A stretch of 64,000 bases of DNA from Alphaproteobacteria bacterium SO-S41 (GCA_019670725.1 AP024629.1:1-64000); one strand, 5' to 3'; shown: positions 29,255 to 39,600, counted from the first letter of the stretch. Program-made: numbers and translations. Notes: generated by a model not told the origin, from the sequence alone.

Positions 29255-29704
29255 CTATGGCATCAGCGCCACGCCTTCGGGGTCCTGGGCGCGCAGCCCG
29301 CGCACCGCCGCGACCCGGGCAAAAGCCAGGGTAAGCGCCTTGCGGCGCGCCGGCGCGAGGGTCAGACGCGGGCTCGGACGCACGATTTCCGCGCCCCAGC
29401 GGTCGGCGACGATGAGACCCGTCGATTCCGGCACCGCCTCGATGGGAAAGCCCACGGGGATGGCGAAGAAAAAGCTTTCGCAATAGTCGAGATAGCCCGG
29501 CCATTTCCGATCGCCGCGCAAATCCGCCAGCGAGACCTTGATTTCGACCGCCAGCACATCACCTGAAGGACCGAGGGCAGCGACGTCGAGGCGCGAGCCG
29601 TCCGGCAGGATGAATTCGGTGAGCGGCGCATAGCCCTTGGCGAACAGGCAGCGCTGGACGCCACGGGCCACGGCCAGCGCATTCAGAGACCATTCAGTAT
29701 CCAT
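29255..29704 (-). CDS. mmcB: MmcB-family DNA repair protein
   Basis: The 149-residue product fits the MmcB-like family of alphaproteobacterial DNA-damage proteins. It has a nuclease-like pattern: LPDGSRLDVAAL followed by LAVEIKVSLADLRGDRKWPGYLDYC, where the D and E-x-K residues resemble a PD-(D/E)xK metal site. MmcB in Caulobacter protects against mitomycin-type damage and is SOS-linked. I found no clear LexA box upstream. It is divergent from the small exported protein at 29779 and convergent with the repetitive protein. Confidence 0.82.
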   Translation of the reverse strand: MDTEWSLNALAVARGVQRCLFAKGYAPLTEFILPDGSRLDVAALGPSGDVLAVEIKVSLADLRGDRKWPGYLDYCESFFFAIPVGFPIEAVPESTGLIVADRWGAEIVRPSPRLTLAPARRKALTLAFARVAAVRGLRAQDPEGVALMP

Positions 29705-29778
29705 CCGCCATAACTCCGCCGTAACTTCCCGGACATGATCAAGATAGCGCGTTCGGGCCTCTTGGGAGCATTTGTGAG

Positions 29779-30117
29779 ATGAAACGGCTTGTCCTGACCA
29801 TGGCGCTTGCAGCGGCGGCCTTCGTGCCGGCGTTCGCCCAGGCGGGCAAGCTCGCCATCCAAAACGACTCCAAGGTCGCGATCGCGCACATCTATGTCTC
29901 GCCGATCGACGTCGACCGCTTCGGCCCCGACCTGCTGGGCGGCCAGCAGATCGCGCCCGGCGCCAGCTTCCAGTTCAAGGACCTGCAGAACGGGCTCTAC
30001 GACATGAAGCTGGTCGACGGCGCGGGCGCGGAGTGCATGTTGAAGGACGTCGACTACTTCCAGTACTCGATCTGGACCATCACGCAGAACTGCGGCGCCT
30101 TCGGCGGCACGAAGTAG
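29779..30117 (+). CDS. Small exported protein of unknown function
   Basis: The 112-residue product has a signal peptide (MKRLVLTMALAAAAFVPAFAQA) and a short mature beta-rich domain. It contains LAIQNDSKVAIAHIYVSP, typical of small beta-sandwich exported proteins, and two Cys (AECMLKD and TQNCGAFG) that could pair. I do not recognise a function. Confidence 0.8.
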   Translation: MKRLVLTMALAAAAFVPAFAQAGKLAIQNDSKVAIAHIYVSPIDVDRFGPDLLGGQQIAPGASFQFKDLQNGLYDMKLVDGAGAECMLKDVDYFQYSIWTITQNCGAFGGTK

Positions 30118-30135
30118 CGCGGCTTTGACTTTCCG

Positions 30136-30157
30136 CCTGCCCCCTTGATGGGGCAGG
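30136..30157. terminator. Hairpin after the small exported protein gene
   Basis: CCTGCCCC and GGGGCAGG form a perfect 8-bp stem across a six-base loop, 19 bases after the stop of the preceding gene. There is no T-run, so termination strength is uncertain. Confidence 0.4.
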
Positions 30158-30188
30158 ATGCGCGTCACGCCCTTTTGCGAGACGCATC

Positions 30189-32237
30189 ATGTCAGACCCC
30201 AATCCCCTGCTCGAAGACTGGACGACGCCGTTCGGCGCGCCGCCGCTCGACCGCATCCGCCCGGAACATTTCCTGCCTGCCTTCGAGGCGGCCATGGCGG
30301 CGCAGCTCGGCAATGTCCAGCGCATCGTGACCAACCCCGCCCCGCCCGCCTTCGCCGACCTTGAAGCGCTGGAGCGCTCGGGTCGGCTGCTCGACAAGGT
30401 GAGCGCGGTCTTCGAGAACCTCTCCAGCTCCGCATCCAACGAGGCGCTGCAGGACATCGAGCGCGAGATGTCGCCGCGTTTCGCCCAGCACAGCGATGCG
30501 ATCCGCCTGGACCCCAAACTGTTCGCGCGCGTCAACGCGATCCACGCAGCGCGTGCGACGCTGGGGCTCAACGCCGAACAATTGCGGCTGGTGGAGGAGG
30601 CCCACCGTGTCCTGGTGCGCGCGGGCGCCGGGCTCGACGAGACCGCCAAGCCGCGCCTGAAGGCGATCAACGAGGAGATGGCGAGCCTCGGCACCGCATT
30701 CCGTCTCAACGTGCTGAAGGATACCGGCGATTTCGTGCTGATGCTGGAGAGCGAGGCCGATCTTGCGGGCCTGCCGCAATTCGCGATCGACGCGGCGGCG
30801 GAAGCGGCGAAGGAGCGCGGACAACCCGGCAAATGGGCGATCACGCTGCAGCGGCCGAGCGTCGAGCCGTTTCTTTCGTTCTCGGCCCGCCGCGACCTGC
30901 GCGAACAGGCCTATGACGCCTTCATGAAGCGCGGCGACAACGGCAATGCGGTCGACACCAACAGGCTGATCGGCGAGATCGTCGCGCTGCGCCAGGAGCG
31001 CGCGCATCTGCTCGGCTACAAGAACCACGCCGACTTCAAGCTGGACGGCGCGATGGCGAAGACCCCCGCCGCCGCCTCGCAATTGCTGGAACGCGTATGG
31101 CAGCCGGCGCGCGAGCGGGCGCTGGAGGAGCGCGCCGATCTGCAGGCCATGATCGATGCCGAGGGCGGCAATTTCAAACTCGCGGCCTGGGACTGGCGCT
31201 ATTACGCCGAGAAGCTGCGCAAGCAGCGCTACGATTTCGACGCCGCGGCGCTGAAGCCCTATCTCCAGCTCGACCGCATGGTCGATGCCGCTTTCGCCTG
31301 CGCGACGAAACTGTTTGGCCTGACCTTCGTGCCGGCGCCTGACGTCCCCGTCTACGCGCCCGAGGTGAAGGTGTGGGAGGTCCACAAGGACGATCACATC
31401 GTCGCGGTCTTCTATGGCGATTTCTTCGCGCGGCCGGGCAAGTCGTCGGGCGCGTGGATGTCGAATTTCCGCGACCAGGAGAAAATGGACGGCGCGGTGA
31501 TCCCGCTCGTCCTCAACAATCTCAATCTCAACAAGCCGGCGCCCGGCGAGACCGTGCTGCTGTCATGGGACGACGCCTCGACGCTGTTCCACGAATTCGG
31601 GCACGGCCTGCACGGCATGCTGTCCAACGTCACCTATCGCAGCCTCTCAGGCACCAATGTGCCACGCGATTTCGTGGAGTTCCCGAGCCAGGTCTATGAG
31701 CACTGGCTGGACCAGCCCGAAGTGCTCGCGGAGTTCGCCGTCCATGCCGAGACCGGCGCGGCGATGCCGGCCGAGATGATCGAGAAGCTGATGCGGGCGG
31801 AGACCTTCAACAAGGGCTTCTCGACCGTCGAGTTCCTGGGCTCCGCGATCTTCGACATGGATCTCCACACGCGCAGCGATCTCAGCGGGTTCGACGTGCA
31901 TGAGGCGGAGGCGGCGACGCGGGCGCGGATCGGGATGCCCGAGGAGATTGCGCTGCGCCACCGGCCGCAGCATTTCCTCCACCTCTTCGACGGCGATGCC
32001 TATTCGGCCGGCTACTACTCCTACATGTGGTCGGAGGTGCTGGACGCCGACGGGTTCGACGCCTTCGCCGAGAAGCACGATCCGTTCGAGCCGGAAACCG
32101 CCAAGCGGCTCTACGACTATGTCTTGTCGGCGGGGAACACCCGCGATCCCGCGGAGGCCTATCGCCTGTTCCGTGGGCGCGACCCTGAGGTCGAGCCGCT
32201 GCTGCGCTATCGCGGGTTCGCGGGCGCAGCGGGCTGA
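30189..32237 (+). CDS. dcp: M3-family peptidase, peptidyl-dipeptidase Dcp type
   Basis: The enzyme cleaves dipeptides from the C-terminus of short peptides. The 682-residue product has the zinc motif H468-E469-FG-H472 in LFHEFGHGLHGM, with the downstream glutamate region GTNVPRDFVEFPSQVYEHW that carries the third ligand. The N-terminus NPLLEDWTTPFGAPPLDRI resembles Dcp. No signal peptide is seen, so the enzyme is cytoplasmic. Its stop codon lies inside the first unit of a 19-base tandem repeat. Confidence 0.94.
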   Translation: MSDPNPLLEDWTTPFGAPPLDRIRPEHFLPAFEAAMAAQLGNVQRIVTNPAPPAFADLEALERSGRLLDKVSAVFENLSSSASNEALQDIEREMSPRFAQHSDAIRLDPKLFARVNAIHAARATLGLNAEQLRLVEEAHRVLVRAGAGLDETAKPRLKAINEEMASLGTAFRLNVLKDTGDFVLMLESEADLAGLPQFAIDAAAEAAKERGQPGKWAITLQRPSVEPFLSFSARRDLREQAYDAFMKRGDNGNAVDTNRLIGEIVALRQERAHLLGYKNHADFKLDGAMAKTPAAASQLLERVWQPARERALEERADLQAMIDAEGGNFKLAAWDWRYYAEKLRKQRYDFDAAALKPYLQLDRMVDAAFACATKLFGLTFVPAPDVPVYAPEVKVWEVHKDDHIVAVFYGDFFARPGKSSGAWMSNFRDQEKMDGAVIPLVLNNLNLNKPAPGETVLLSWDDASTLFHEFGHGLHGMLSNVTYRSLSGTNVPRDFVEFPSQVYEHWLDQPEVLAEFAVHAETGAAMPAEMIEKLMRAETFNKGFSTVEFLGSAIFDMDLHTRSDLSGFDVHEAEAATRARIGMPEEIALRHRPQHFLHLFDGDAYSAGYYSYMWSEVLDADGFDAFAEKHDPFEPETAKRLYDYVLSAGNTRDPAEAYRLFRGRDPEVEPLLRYRGFAGAAG

Positions 32238-32280
32238 CGCAAGCGCAGCGGGCTGACGCAAGCGCAGCGGGCTGACGCAG
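32224..32280 (+). repeat. Three tandem 19-bp repeats at the Dcp stop codon
   Basis: GCGCAGCGGGCTGACGCAA occurs three times head to tail at 32224, 32243 and 32262, the last with one changed base. The first unit contains the Dcp stop codon, so the last codons and stop were copied into the 3' UTR, probably by replication slippage. Confidence 0.9.
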
Positions 32281-32351
32281 GCGTCATCGCGGGCATCTTG
32301 CGCGGCGGCGATTTCCAAGGTCAGTTTCCCCGCCTTGGGGGAGACTAAGAC

Positions 32352-33638
32352 ATGCACGCCATTCTGCGCGCGCTGGCGTTCGGCGCCATCGCGCTTGCCG
32401 GCACCGCGAGCGCCGCGACGCCCGCCTTCCTGAAAGCCCAGGCGCTGCGCGCCGAGGCGGAGGCGGCGATGGAGCGCGGGGATTATGGCGCCGCGGAAAC
32501 CGCGCTGACCGCGGCGCTGGAGCTGCGCCCCGGCCATCCCGGCATCACCCTGGCGCTCGCGGCGGCGGAAGCCGAGAACGGCGAGAGCGACGCAGCGCTG
32601 ACCCATCTGGAGCAGTTCGCGGGGATGGGCCTCGCCGCCGTGCTGGACACCGGCGGCACCTTCGCCGCGCTGCTCGGCGAGCCGCGCTTCATCGGCGTGC
32701 AGACCACCATGGCGCGCAATCTGGCGCCCGTGGGATCGCCGCAGATCGCCTATCAGCTGGGCAACGGGCGCGCGCTGTTCGAAGGGCTCGCGATCGACGC
32801 GGCGAGCGGGCGCGTCTTCGCGGGCAGCGTCACCGAGCGCCGCATCGTCGTCGTGAACCAGGGGACGGTGTCGGACTTCGTGCCGCCGAGCGCCGGGCTC
32901 TGGAGCGTCTTCGGCCTCGCCATCGACGCGCCGCGCGGCCTGCTGTGGGCGGCGAGCGCCGCGGTGCCGCAGACCGGCGGGGTGAAACCCGACGAGATCG
33001 GCGCGGCGGGGCTCTTCGCCTTCGATCTCGCGACGGGCGAACTGAAGCGCAAAGCCGTGCTGCCCGCCGCCGCCAAGGCGGCGCTGGGCGATCTCGCCAT
33101 CGCCGCCGACGGCACGGTCTATGTCAGCGACAGCGCGGGCGCGGTCATCTACCGCCTGCCGCCCGGCGCCGATACGCTGGAAACCTTCAGCAACGAGGAG
33201 CGCTTCGTCTCGCCGCAAGGCCTGACGCTGGTCGCCAACGACACGATCCTCGTCGTCGCCGACTATGCGATGGGGCTCTACACGATCGACGTCGCGACCA
33301 AGAAGATGACGGCACTCGCCCCGCTGTCGGGCACGACGCTGCTCGGGATCGACGAGCTGACCGGCGGCGAGGGCAATCTGCTGCTGGCGACGCAGAACGG
33401 CGTCAATCCGCAGCGCGTGCTGCGCATCGCGGTCGGCGAGGACTGGTCGCGCATCCGCCAGGTCGCGGTTCTCGCGGCCAATGCGCCGTTCCACCGCGAG
33501 ATCACGCTCGGTCAGATCGTCGGCGGCGATTTCTACTATATTGCCAACAGCCAGTGGGACCGCTTCGGCGAGGACGGCGCGACGCCCGACGATGCGCCGT
33601 TCGAGGAGACGGTGGTGGCGAAGGTGCCGTTCAAATAG
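32352..33638 (+). CDS. Exported TPR/beta-propeller-like protein
   Basis: The 428-residue product has a signal peptide (MHAILRALAFGAIALAGTASA), a TPR-like N-terminal part (about 25-105, with DYGAAETALTAALELRPGHP), and a larger domain with recurring strands such as FEGLAIDAASGRVFAGSV and LGDLAIAADGTVYVSDS. The latter pattern is typical of NHL/SMP-30-like six-bladed propellers. GGGAG before the ATG is a good RBS. It is followed at 33715 by the DUF1203 gene. The ligand or activity is unknown. Confidence 0.85.
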   Translation: MHAILRALAFGAIALAGTASAATPAFLKAQALRAEAEAAMERGDYGAAETALTAALELRPGHPGITLALAAAEAENGESDAALTHLEQFAGMGLAAVLDTGGTFAALLGEPRFIGVQTTMARNLAPVGSPQIAYQLGNGRALFEGLAIDAASGRVFAGSVTERRIVVVNQGTVSDFVPPSAGLWSVFGLAIDAPRGLLWAASAAVPQTGGVKPDEIGAAGLFAFDLATGELKRKAVLPAAAKAALGDLAIAADGTVYVSDSAGAVIYRLPPGADTLETFSNEERFVSPQGLTLVANDTILVVADYAMGLYTIDVATKKMTALAPLSGTTLLGIDELTGGEGNLLLATQNGVNPQRVLRIAVGEDWSRIRQVAVLAANAPFHREITLGQIVGGDFYYIANSQWDRFGEDGATPDDAPFEETVVAKVPFK

Positions 33639-33714
33639 CGCCGCGATGGCGTGTCCGAAAACGGCGCGTCGCGCATGCAACAGGATGGCATAGAGCGTCT
33701 CGAAGGAGACGCTC

Positions 33715-34179
33715 ATGACCTATCGCATCACCGGGCTTGATCCCGCGCTGTTCCAGGATCTCTTCGCGCTCGACGATGCCGCGCTTGCCGCGCGCGGGGC
33801 GCAGCGGCTGATCGCGGAAGACGGGTTTCCCTGCCGCGTGACGCTGGAGGACGCGGTGCCCGGCGAGCGCGTGATCCTGACCTCGCATCCGCATATGGAT
33901 GTCGCGGCCTCGCCCTATCGCGCTTCGGGTCCGGTCTTCGTGCGCGAAGGCGCCGTCGCGGCGGCCGTGATCGACGACACCGTGCCGCCTTATCTCGCGA
34001 CGCGGCTGCTCTCGCTGCGCGCCTATGATGCGGACGGCATCATGGTCGATGCCGAGGTCGTGCCGGGTGCCGAGGCCGATCCGTTGATCCGCGCCTGGCT
34101 GGCGCGCGCCGAGATCGCCCTCCTCCACGCCCACTTCGCGCGGCGCGGATGTTTCGGGGCACGGATCGAGCGCAGCTAG
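33715..34179 (+). CDS. DUF1203 family protein
   Basis: The 154-residue product matches the DUF1203 type: a start MTYRITGLDP, the conserved FPCRVTLEDAVPGERVIL, SPYRASGPVFVRE, and the ending HAHFARRGCFGARIE. No catalytic site is known for the family. GGAGA lies nine bases before the ATG. No membrane or signal segment is seen. Confidence 0.88.
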   Translation: MTYRITGLDPALFQDLFALDDAALAARGAQRLIAEDGFPCRVTLEDAVPGERVILTSHPHMDVAASPYRASGPVFVREGAVAAAVIDDTVPPYLATRLLSLRAYDADGIMVDAEVVPGAEADPLIRAWLARAEIALLHAHFARRGCFGARIERS

Positions 34180-34271
34180 GACCGCGTCGTTCTCCCCGCG
34201 CAGTCGGTATGCCAGTATCATTGCGGGAAGATCGTCTTCAGACAGAGGCGATGCCCGGGAGAGCTGCCGGA

Positions 34272-34988
34272 ATGACCGAACGTCGCGACGAAAACGCCCC
34301 GACCATACTGCTGCTCGGCGCCTCGCGCGGATTGGGCGCCGCGATGGCCGGAGAGTTTGCGCAGAGAGGCTGGCATATCATCGGCACCGTGCGTGGCGCA
34401 GACAGAACCAAGCTGCATGAACTGGCCGAGCTGCACGCGGGCCGGATCGCGATCGAGCAGGTCGACGTCACCAAACGAGATCAGATCGCCGCCTTGCGCG
34501 AGCGCCTTTCGGGCCGGCAGGTCGAGATGCTTTTCGTCAACGCCGGAACCGCCAATCGGGACAAGCCCAATGCGACCATGGCCGACATCTCGCCAGATGA
34601 GTTCGCGGACATCATGATCACCAATGCGCTGGGCGTGATGTGCGCCGTCGAGCTTTTGCAGGATCTCGTTCGGCCGGATGGCCTTATCGGCGCCATGTCA
34701 TCGGGCCAGGGGAGCATCGCCAACAACGCGAACGGCGTGAATGACCTCTATCGCAGTAGCAAGGCCGCGCTCAATCAGCTGATGAAAAGCTATGCCGCGC
34801 GGCATGCGGGTGACCAGCGGTCGCTGGTGCTGATGGCGCCGGGCTGGATCCGCACGGATCTGGGCGGCCCGTCGGCGCCTTTCGGCATGGCGGAAGCGAT
34901 ACCGGAGGTCGTGACTGTTCTTCTCGCGCAACAGGGCACGCCAGGACTGCGCTTTGTGGACCGCGCCGGAAAGACCGTGCCCTGGTAG
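34272..34988 (+). CDS. Short-chain dehydrogenase/reductase
   Basis: The 238-residue product has the classical SDR layout: the nucleotide motif GASRGLGAAMA near residues 16-26, NAG in FVNAGTANR, and catalytic Ser in MSSGQGS with Tyr/Lys in YRSSKAAL. The ATG at 34272 is chosen to begin just before the Rossmann strand; a 41-codon longer frame is not family-like. Its GC content is a little lower than its neighbours. The substrate is unknown. Confidence 0.9.
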   Translation: MTERRDENAPTILLLGASRGLGAAMAGEFAQRGWHIIGTVRGADRTKLHELAELHAGRIAIEQVDVTKRDQIAALRERLSGRQVEMLFVNAGTANRDKPNATMADISPDEFADIMITNALGVMCAVELLQDLVRPDGLIGAMSSGQGSIANNANGVNDLYRSSKAALNQLMKSYAARHAGDQRSLVLMAPGWIRTDLGGPSAPFGMAEAIPEVVTVLLAQQGTPGLRFVDRAGKTVPW

Positions 34989-35013
34989 GCAGTGCGCACG
35001 CCCAGCGAGGCGC

Positions 35014-35056
35014 AAAAGAAAAGGGGCGCGGTGTTGAACCGCGCCCCTTTTGCTTT
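35014..35056. terminator. Bidirectional intrinsic terminator
   Basis: GGGGCGCGGT-GTTGA-ACCGCGCCCC is a perfect 10-bp stem at 35023-35047 with A-runs before and T-runs after. It lies between the convergent SDR and diiron genes and can serve both directions. Confidence 0.88.
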
Positions 35057-35070
35057 TTCGAGATTTGAGC

Positions 35071-36201
35071 TTATTCGGCCGCGAGGAGCAGGCTGCCCTT
35101 GTTGGCGGCCTTGTCGCCGAAATTGATGGTCTGCAGGAACTTGATGCCGTCTTCGGCGATCGCGTCGCCGACCATCTCGTCGCCTTCGGCCTTCAGCTCG
35201 TCCATGTTCACGTAGGTCGCGTAGAACGCCTTGGTGCGGTTCGTGATGATGCCGGCCTTCAGCAGCGTCTTGATGAGGACGCGGAAGATGTCGGTCGACT
35301 CGTTCATGCGCTTGCGGCGTTCCTCGTCGGTGATCGCCTCGATCAGCGCGGCCTGCGCGTCCTGCCAGTCCATGCCCCAGCGCGCATAGACGTCCTTCAT
35401 CTGCTCGGGATTGATGAGGTTGAGGAGCAGCGTCTGGAAGCAGCTCGCGGCCCAATCCTCGATCGTCTCCTGCTCGGAGACCGAAAGCTTCGGAATCGTG
35501 CGGTCAGCCCAGATCTTGCCGAACTTGTGGTGGAAGGCCTCGTCGGTCATGACGAGCTGCATCAGCTTCACCAGCAGCGGATCGCGCGCCTTGTTGTACA
35601 TGGTCGCGAAGGCGCCCATGGCGAGGCCTTCGACCAGCATCTGCATGCCGACGATCTTCTTGTAGACTTCCTTCGCGTTGACGAGGTCGGTCAGGAGATT
35701 GCCGAGCGTCGGGCCGACCGGGAGCGGCTTGCCCCAGCGGGCGGCGACGTATTTCGAGAACGCCGCGACGTGGCGGGCTTCTTCGCGGGTCTGGTTGGCG
35801 GCGTATTCCTGGGCGCCGGGGTCGCGCAGGATGTGGCAGAGCGAGGCCGAGAGCGACAGCGCGCCCTGCTCGCCGTGCAGGATCGCCGAGAGCATCCAGC
35901 GGACGCTTTCGTTGATGAAGCCTACCTTGTCCTTGCCCTGCAGCTTCTCGCCGACGCGGGTCGCGAAGATGGGGAACATCTCCTCGGGGAGCAGCGCCTC
36001 GTTCTCCATGTCGAAGGGTTCGGTGAAGTCGATGTATTTCTTGTCCAGCGGATCCCAGAAATGGTCGTGGGTCGCGGAAATGATCTTGTCGAAGGCGGTG
36101 GTGCGGTCGCCGTAACGGTCCACATCCATCATCGCGGGGAAGTCGGCGGGATCGACCGCGTTATAGGCGGGATCCTTGGTGATCTGGACGGTCTCGGTCA
36201 T
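35071..36201 (-). CDS. Ferritin-like diiron protein (R2/AurF-like oxygenase or desaturase)
   Basis: The 376-residue product carries a full diiron ligand set on a four-helix bundle: E111 (HGEQGAL), E141-x-x-H144 (REEARH), E191 (VEGLAMG) and E221-x-x-H224 (TDEAFHH). This two-fold (E, ExxH) pattern is typical of diiron oxygenases, desaturases and ribonucleotide-reductase R2-like proteins. The ATG at 36201 is preferred: the long frame reaching further upstream crosses the palindromic operators and has no family features. Divergent from the MMPL exporter, it may act on a lipid or aromatic substrate of that exporter; this is inference. Confidence 0.85.
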   Translation of the reverse strand: MTETVQITKDPAYNAVDPADFPAMMDVDRYGDRTTAFDKIISATHDHFWDPLDKKYIDFTEPFDMENEALLPEEMFPIFATRVGEKLQGKDKVGFINESVRWMLSAILHGEQGALSLSASLCHILRDPGAQEYAANQTREEARHVAAFSKYVAARWGKPLPVGPTLGNLLTDLVNAKEVYKKIVGMQMLVEGLAMGAFATMYNKARDPLLVKLMQLVMTDEAFHHKFGKIWADRTIPKLSVSEQETIEDWAASCFQTLLLNLINPEQMKDVYARWGMDWQDAQAALIEAITDEERRKRMNESTDIFRVLIKTLLKAGIITNRTKAFYATYVNMDELKAEGDEMVGDAIAEDGIKFLQTINFGDKAANKGSLLLAAE

Positions 36202-36662
36202 GCGTCTTCCCTTCGGCTGTGCCGGACTATGGGCCGGTTGACGCAGAGTATGCCCGGCCACAACTTGCCAGTCAATAAAGATGACGCCTCCGTCATTATT
36301 AAACCTGACGGTGCCGTCATCGGTTTTCCCTGAGTCGTTCCCGATACTTAGGTCTGGTGTCGCAACGTCAGGCCGTGGAATCGCGATTGACCTTGGAATC
36401 GCGCCGCGACACATTGCCCGCCGCTCCCGTTCGGCGTCGCCGGGCGAGGATCGGACGTGCGGATCGGCGGGTTGGGGCCAGCCGGAGACACCGCACCTAC
36501 AAGAAGAAATGGACCCCAGGGACAACGCCGGCGCCGCGCCACACGCGGCTGCGCGCCACAGGCGAACTATCGACTTCCCCATGGGTCTGCGGCGGCGCAC
36601 GCCTGTTCCGGCGCGCCGAATCCAAGGATCAGGCCGCGCCGCGGCCTCGAGGGGACTGTTAG
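36202..36662. other. Intergenic region between diiron gene and MMPL exporter
   Basis: This 461-base gap has no convincing gene. It contains two matched operator-like palindromes at 36282 and 36306, in an AT-rich patch. The stretch 36330-36662 is a long GC-rich leader of the exporter gene with no ORF supported by composition or family features. Confidence 0.6.
36282..36319. promoter_or_regulatory. Tandem operator: two TGACG-N4-CGTCA palindromes
   Basis: TGACGCCTCCGTCA (36282-36295) and TGACGGTGCCGTCA (36306-36319) are perfect 5+4+5 inverted repeats, spaced 24 bases centre to centre (about two helical turns). The spacer is AT-rich (TTATTAAACC). They lie 81-118 bases upstream of the diiron gene start. 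The form suits a dimeric TetR-family repressor binding cooperatively. Confidence 0.7.
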
Positions 36663-39600
36663 ATGGTCAAGACACTCGAGCGGATCGTTTTCGGCGCTCG
36701 CACCTATATTCTCATCGCGATCGCGCTCTTCACCATCGCGATGGGCTATTTCGCGACCGGGCTGAAGACCGATGCCGGCATCTCCAAGATGTGGCCGCTG
36801 CATCACGAATATGTCGACACCTTCAACCAGTACCAGGCGAGCCTGCCGGGCGCGAAGCGCATCATCGTGGTGCTGCATGCGAACTCGGATCAGCCGGGCA
36901 GCATCTGGACGCCGGAATTCCTCGCGACGCTGAACGGCGTCACCCAGGACCTCTTCTTCATCCCCGGCATCGACCGCAAGACGGTGACGAGCCTGTGGAC
37001 GCCCAACACGCGCTTCTTCGAAATCACCGAGGAAGGTATCAGCGCCGACGACGTGATCGGCGGCACCACCACGGCCGGCACGGTCGGCGCGCCGGGCCGC
37101 ATCGAGAAGATCCAGAACAACGTCATCCGCGGCGGTTTTGTCGGCCGTCTCGTCTCCAACGATTTCACCGCCGCGATGGTGACGGCCGAAATCCTGGAAT
37201 TCGATCCCTCGACCGGCGAGAAGCTGGACTTCGCCGATTTCGGCAAGCGGCTGGAGACGACCATCCGCGAACGCTTCGAGGAGCCCGGCGGGCCGGCGCT
37301 CTGGTATGTCGACCAGCGCCTGGAAGAGCTGCGCGCCGCCGAAACCGCCAAGGCGCATGACAATGTCACCGACCTCGCCCAGGCGCAGGCCGATCTCGCC
37401 GCGTTCAAGGACACGGGCGATGCCGAAAGCGCCGCGAACAAGAAGGCGCTGGAAGACAAGATCGCGACGCTGACCAAGGCGATCGCCGACTGCCCGGCGC
37501 CGTCGGGCTTCATGCACTGGGTGGAGACCAAGTTCGAAGGCGAGACGTTCGTCTCGCCCTGCGGCGACTATGCCGATGGCGTGAAGAAGCAGCTGGGCAC
37601 GATGGAGCTGAATTACGGTCCGGTGGTCGGCAGCTACTATCCGACCTTCAAGACCAAGCTCGACGAGATCATCGCCCAGAAGCTGCCGGCGACCGACCAG
37701 TACACGGCGCTGAAGAGCGAGATCGCGACCTGGAAGGACGCCGTCAAGAACGAGCCGGCGCCGTTCAAGGTCCACATCATCGGCACCGCCAAGGCGCTCT
37801 CCGACATCATCGAAGGCGCCAAGGAAGTCATCAAGTTCTTCGCCGTCGCCTTCTTCCTGACCGTCGCCGCGGTCTGGTGGTACTGCCGCTCGTGGTCGCT
37901 GACCCTGCTCACCGTCGGCTGCTCGCTGGTCTCGGTGTTCTGGCAGTTCGGCATCATTGCGCTGCTCGGCTTCGGCCTCGACCCGCTCGCCATCCTCGTG
38001 CCGTTCCTCGTCTTCGCGATCGGCGTCAGCCACGGCATCCAGCAGATGAACCTGCTGACCGATGGGCTCAGCCAGGGCATGAGCTCGGAGCAGGCGGCGC
38101 GCTATTCGTTCTCGGGTCTTCTCATTCCGGGCTCGATGGCGCTGACGACGGCGCTGGTCGGTTTCGCGACGCTCTATCTCGTGCCGATCCCGATGGTGAA
38201 GGAGCTCGCCATCGCCTCGTCGATCGGCGTCGCGCTGAAGATCGTCACCAACCTCATCATGCTGCCGCTGATCGCCTCGCTGATGAAGTTCAAGGGCGAC
38301 TACCGCGCCATCGTCACGCGCCAGCGCGACCGCGCCAAGGGCCTCGTCCACCTGCTGGGCGGCATCGCCGAGCCCAAGGTCGCGATGCCTTTCTTCGCGG
38401 TCTCGCTCGTGCTGCTCGGCCTTGCCGTCTTCTTCGGCCTGCAGCGGCAGATCGGCGACGTCCATGCCGGCATGCCCGAGCTCAAGGCCGATCATCGCTA
38501 CAATTATGATGCGCGCACGGTCTCGACCAAGTTCAACCAGGCGCTCGACCTTTTCACGGTGATCGTCGAGGCGCCGCCGCAGGCCTGCATCAAGTATCCC
38601 TATATGGAATACATGAACCGCTTCACCTGGTACCTGCGCAACGTGCCGGGTGTGGTGTCGGCGGTGTCGGTCGCCGAACTCGCCAAGCAGCTGAATGCCG
38701 GCTGGTATGAGGGCAACCTCAAATGGCGCGGCCTGCCGCACAACCAGTATTCGCTGGTCCAGGCGACGAGCCCGATCCCCTCGACCGCGGGCGTGCTGAA
38801 TTCGGAATGCACGCTGCTGCCGATCCATCTCTTCCTCGCCAACGGCAAGGCCGAGACGATCGCCCCGGTCGTCGCGGCGGTGAAGGCGTGGCGCGAGACG
38901 AAGTCGATCCCGCCGGCGCTCAACAAGGGCACCGACAATCTCAACGGCAGCTGGACGCTGACCCCCGCAGAGCTCGACGGCCTCACCTATTCCGCACAGC
39001 TCCACGACGATGACGACCCGGCGGAAATCCCGCTGACCGTCACGACGTTCAACACCGACGCCCTGCCGATGAACGATGATGTCTGGACGGTCCTGGCCGA
39101 TCAGCTCGCCAATCTCGTGCTGACGCCCGCGGACGGCACGGTGCCCGGCCACCAGGTGACGCTGAGCGTCGCCGCGGTGAAGGGCACGGGCGACGCGCGC
39201 GAAGTGATCGCGGCGGCCGACCTCAAGCTCGACGCCCGCAAGGCGGGCGGGCGCGTGCCGGTCGATGTCCTGTCGGTCTTCGCCGGCAAGGATGTCAGCG
39301 CCGCCACGGCGTTCGAGATCGGTTCGCTCGAGGGCGGTTCGCTCGGCCACCGCACGCAGATCTTCACGGGACAGGTGCCGTGGACACTGGGCGCGCCGGG
39401 CATCGCCCAGCCGCTCGACGGCGCGGTCAAGAAGCTGCTGGAGGGGCAGGATCTCGCCAAGGTCACCGAGATCGAGATCGCGGGCACGCAGCCCTCGCTC
39501 TATATCCGCCTCGCCGCGGGCAATTCGGGCATCGCGGCGGCGGTGAACGAGGAGATCGAGGAACAGGAACTGCCGATGACGCTGATCGTCTACGCGGTCA

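Noticed and set aside
29705-29778. Possible LexA box before the MmcB-type gene
   Set aside because: Only a single GTTC half-site is present, so no GTTC-N7-GTTC box can be claimed.
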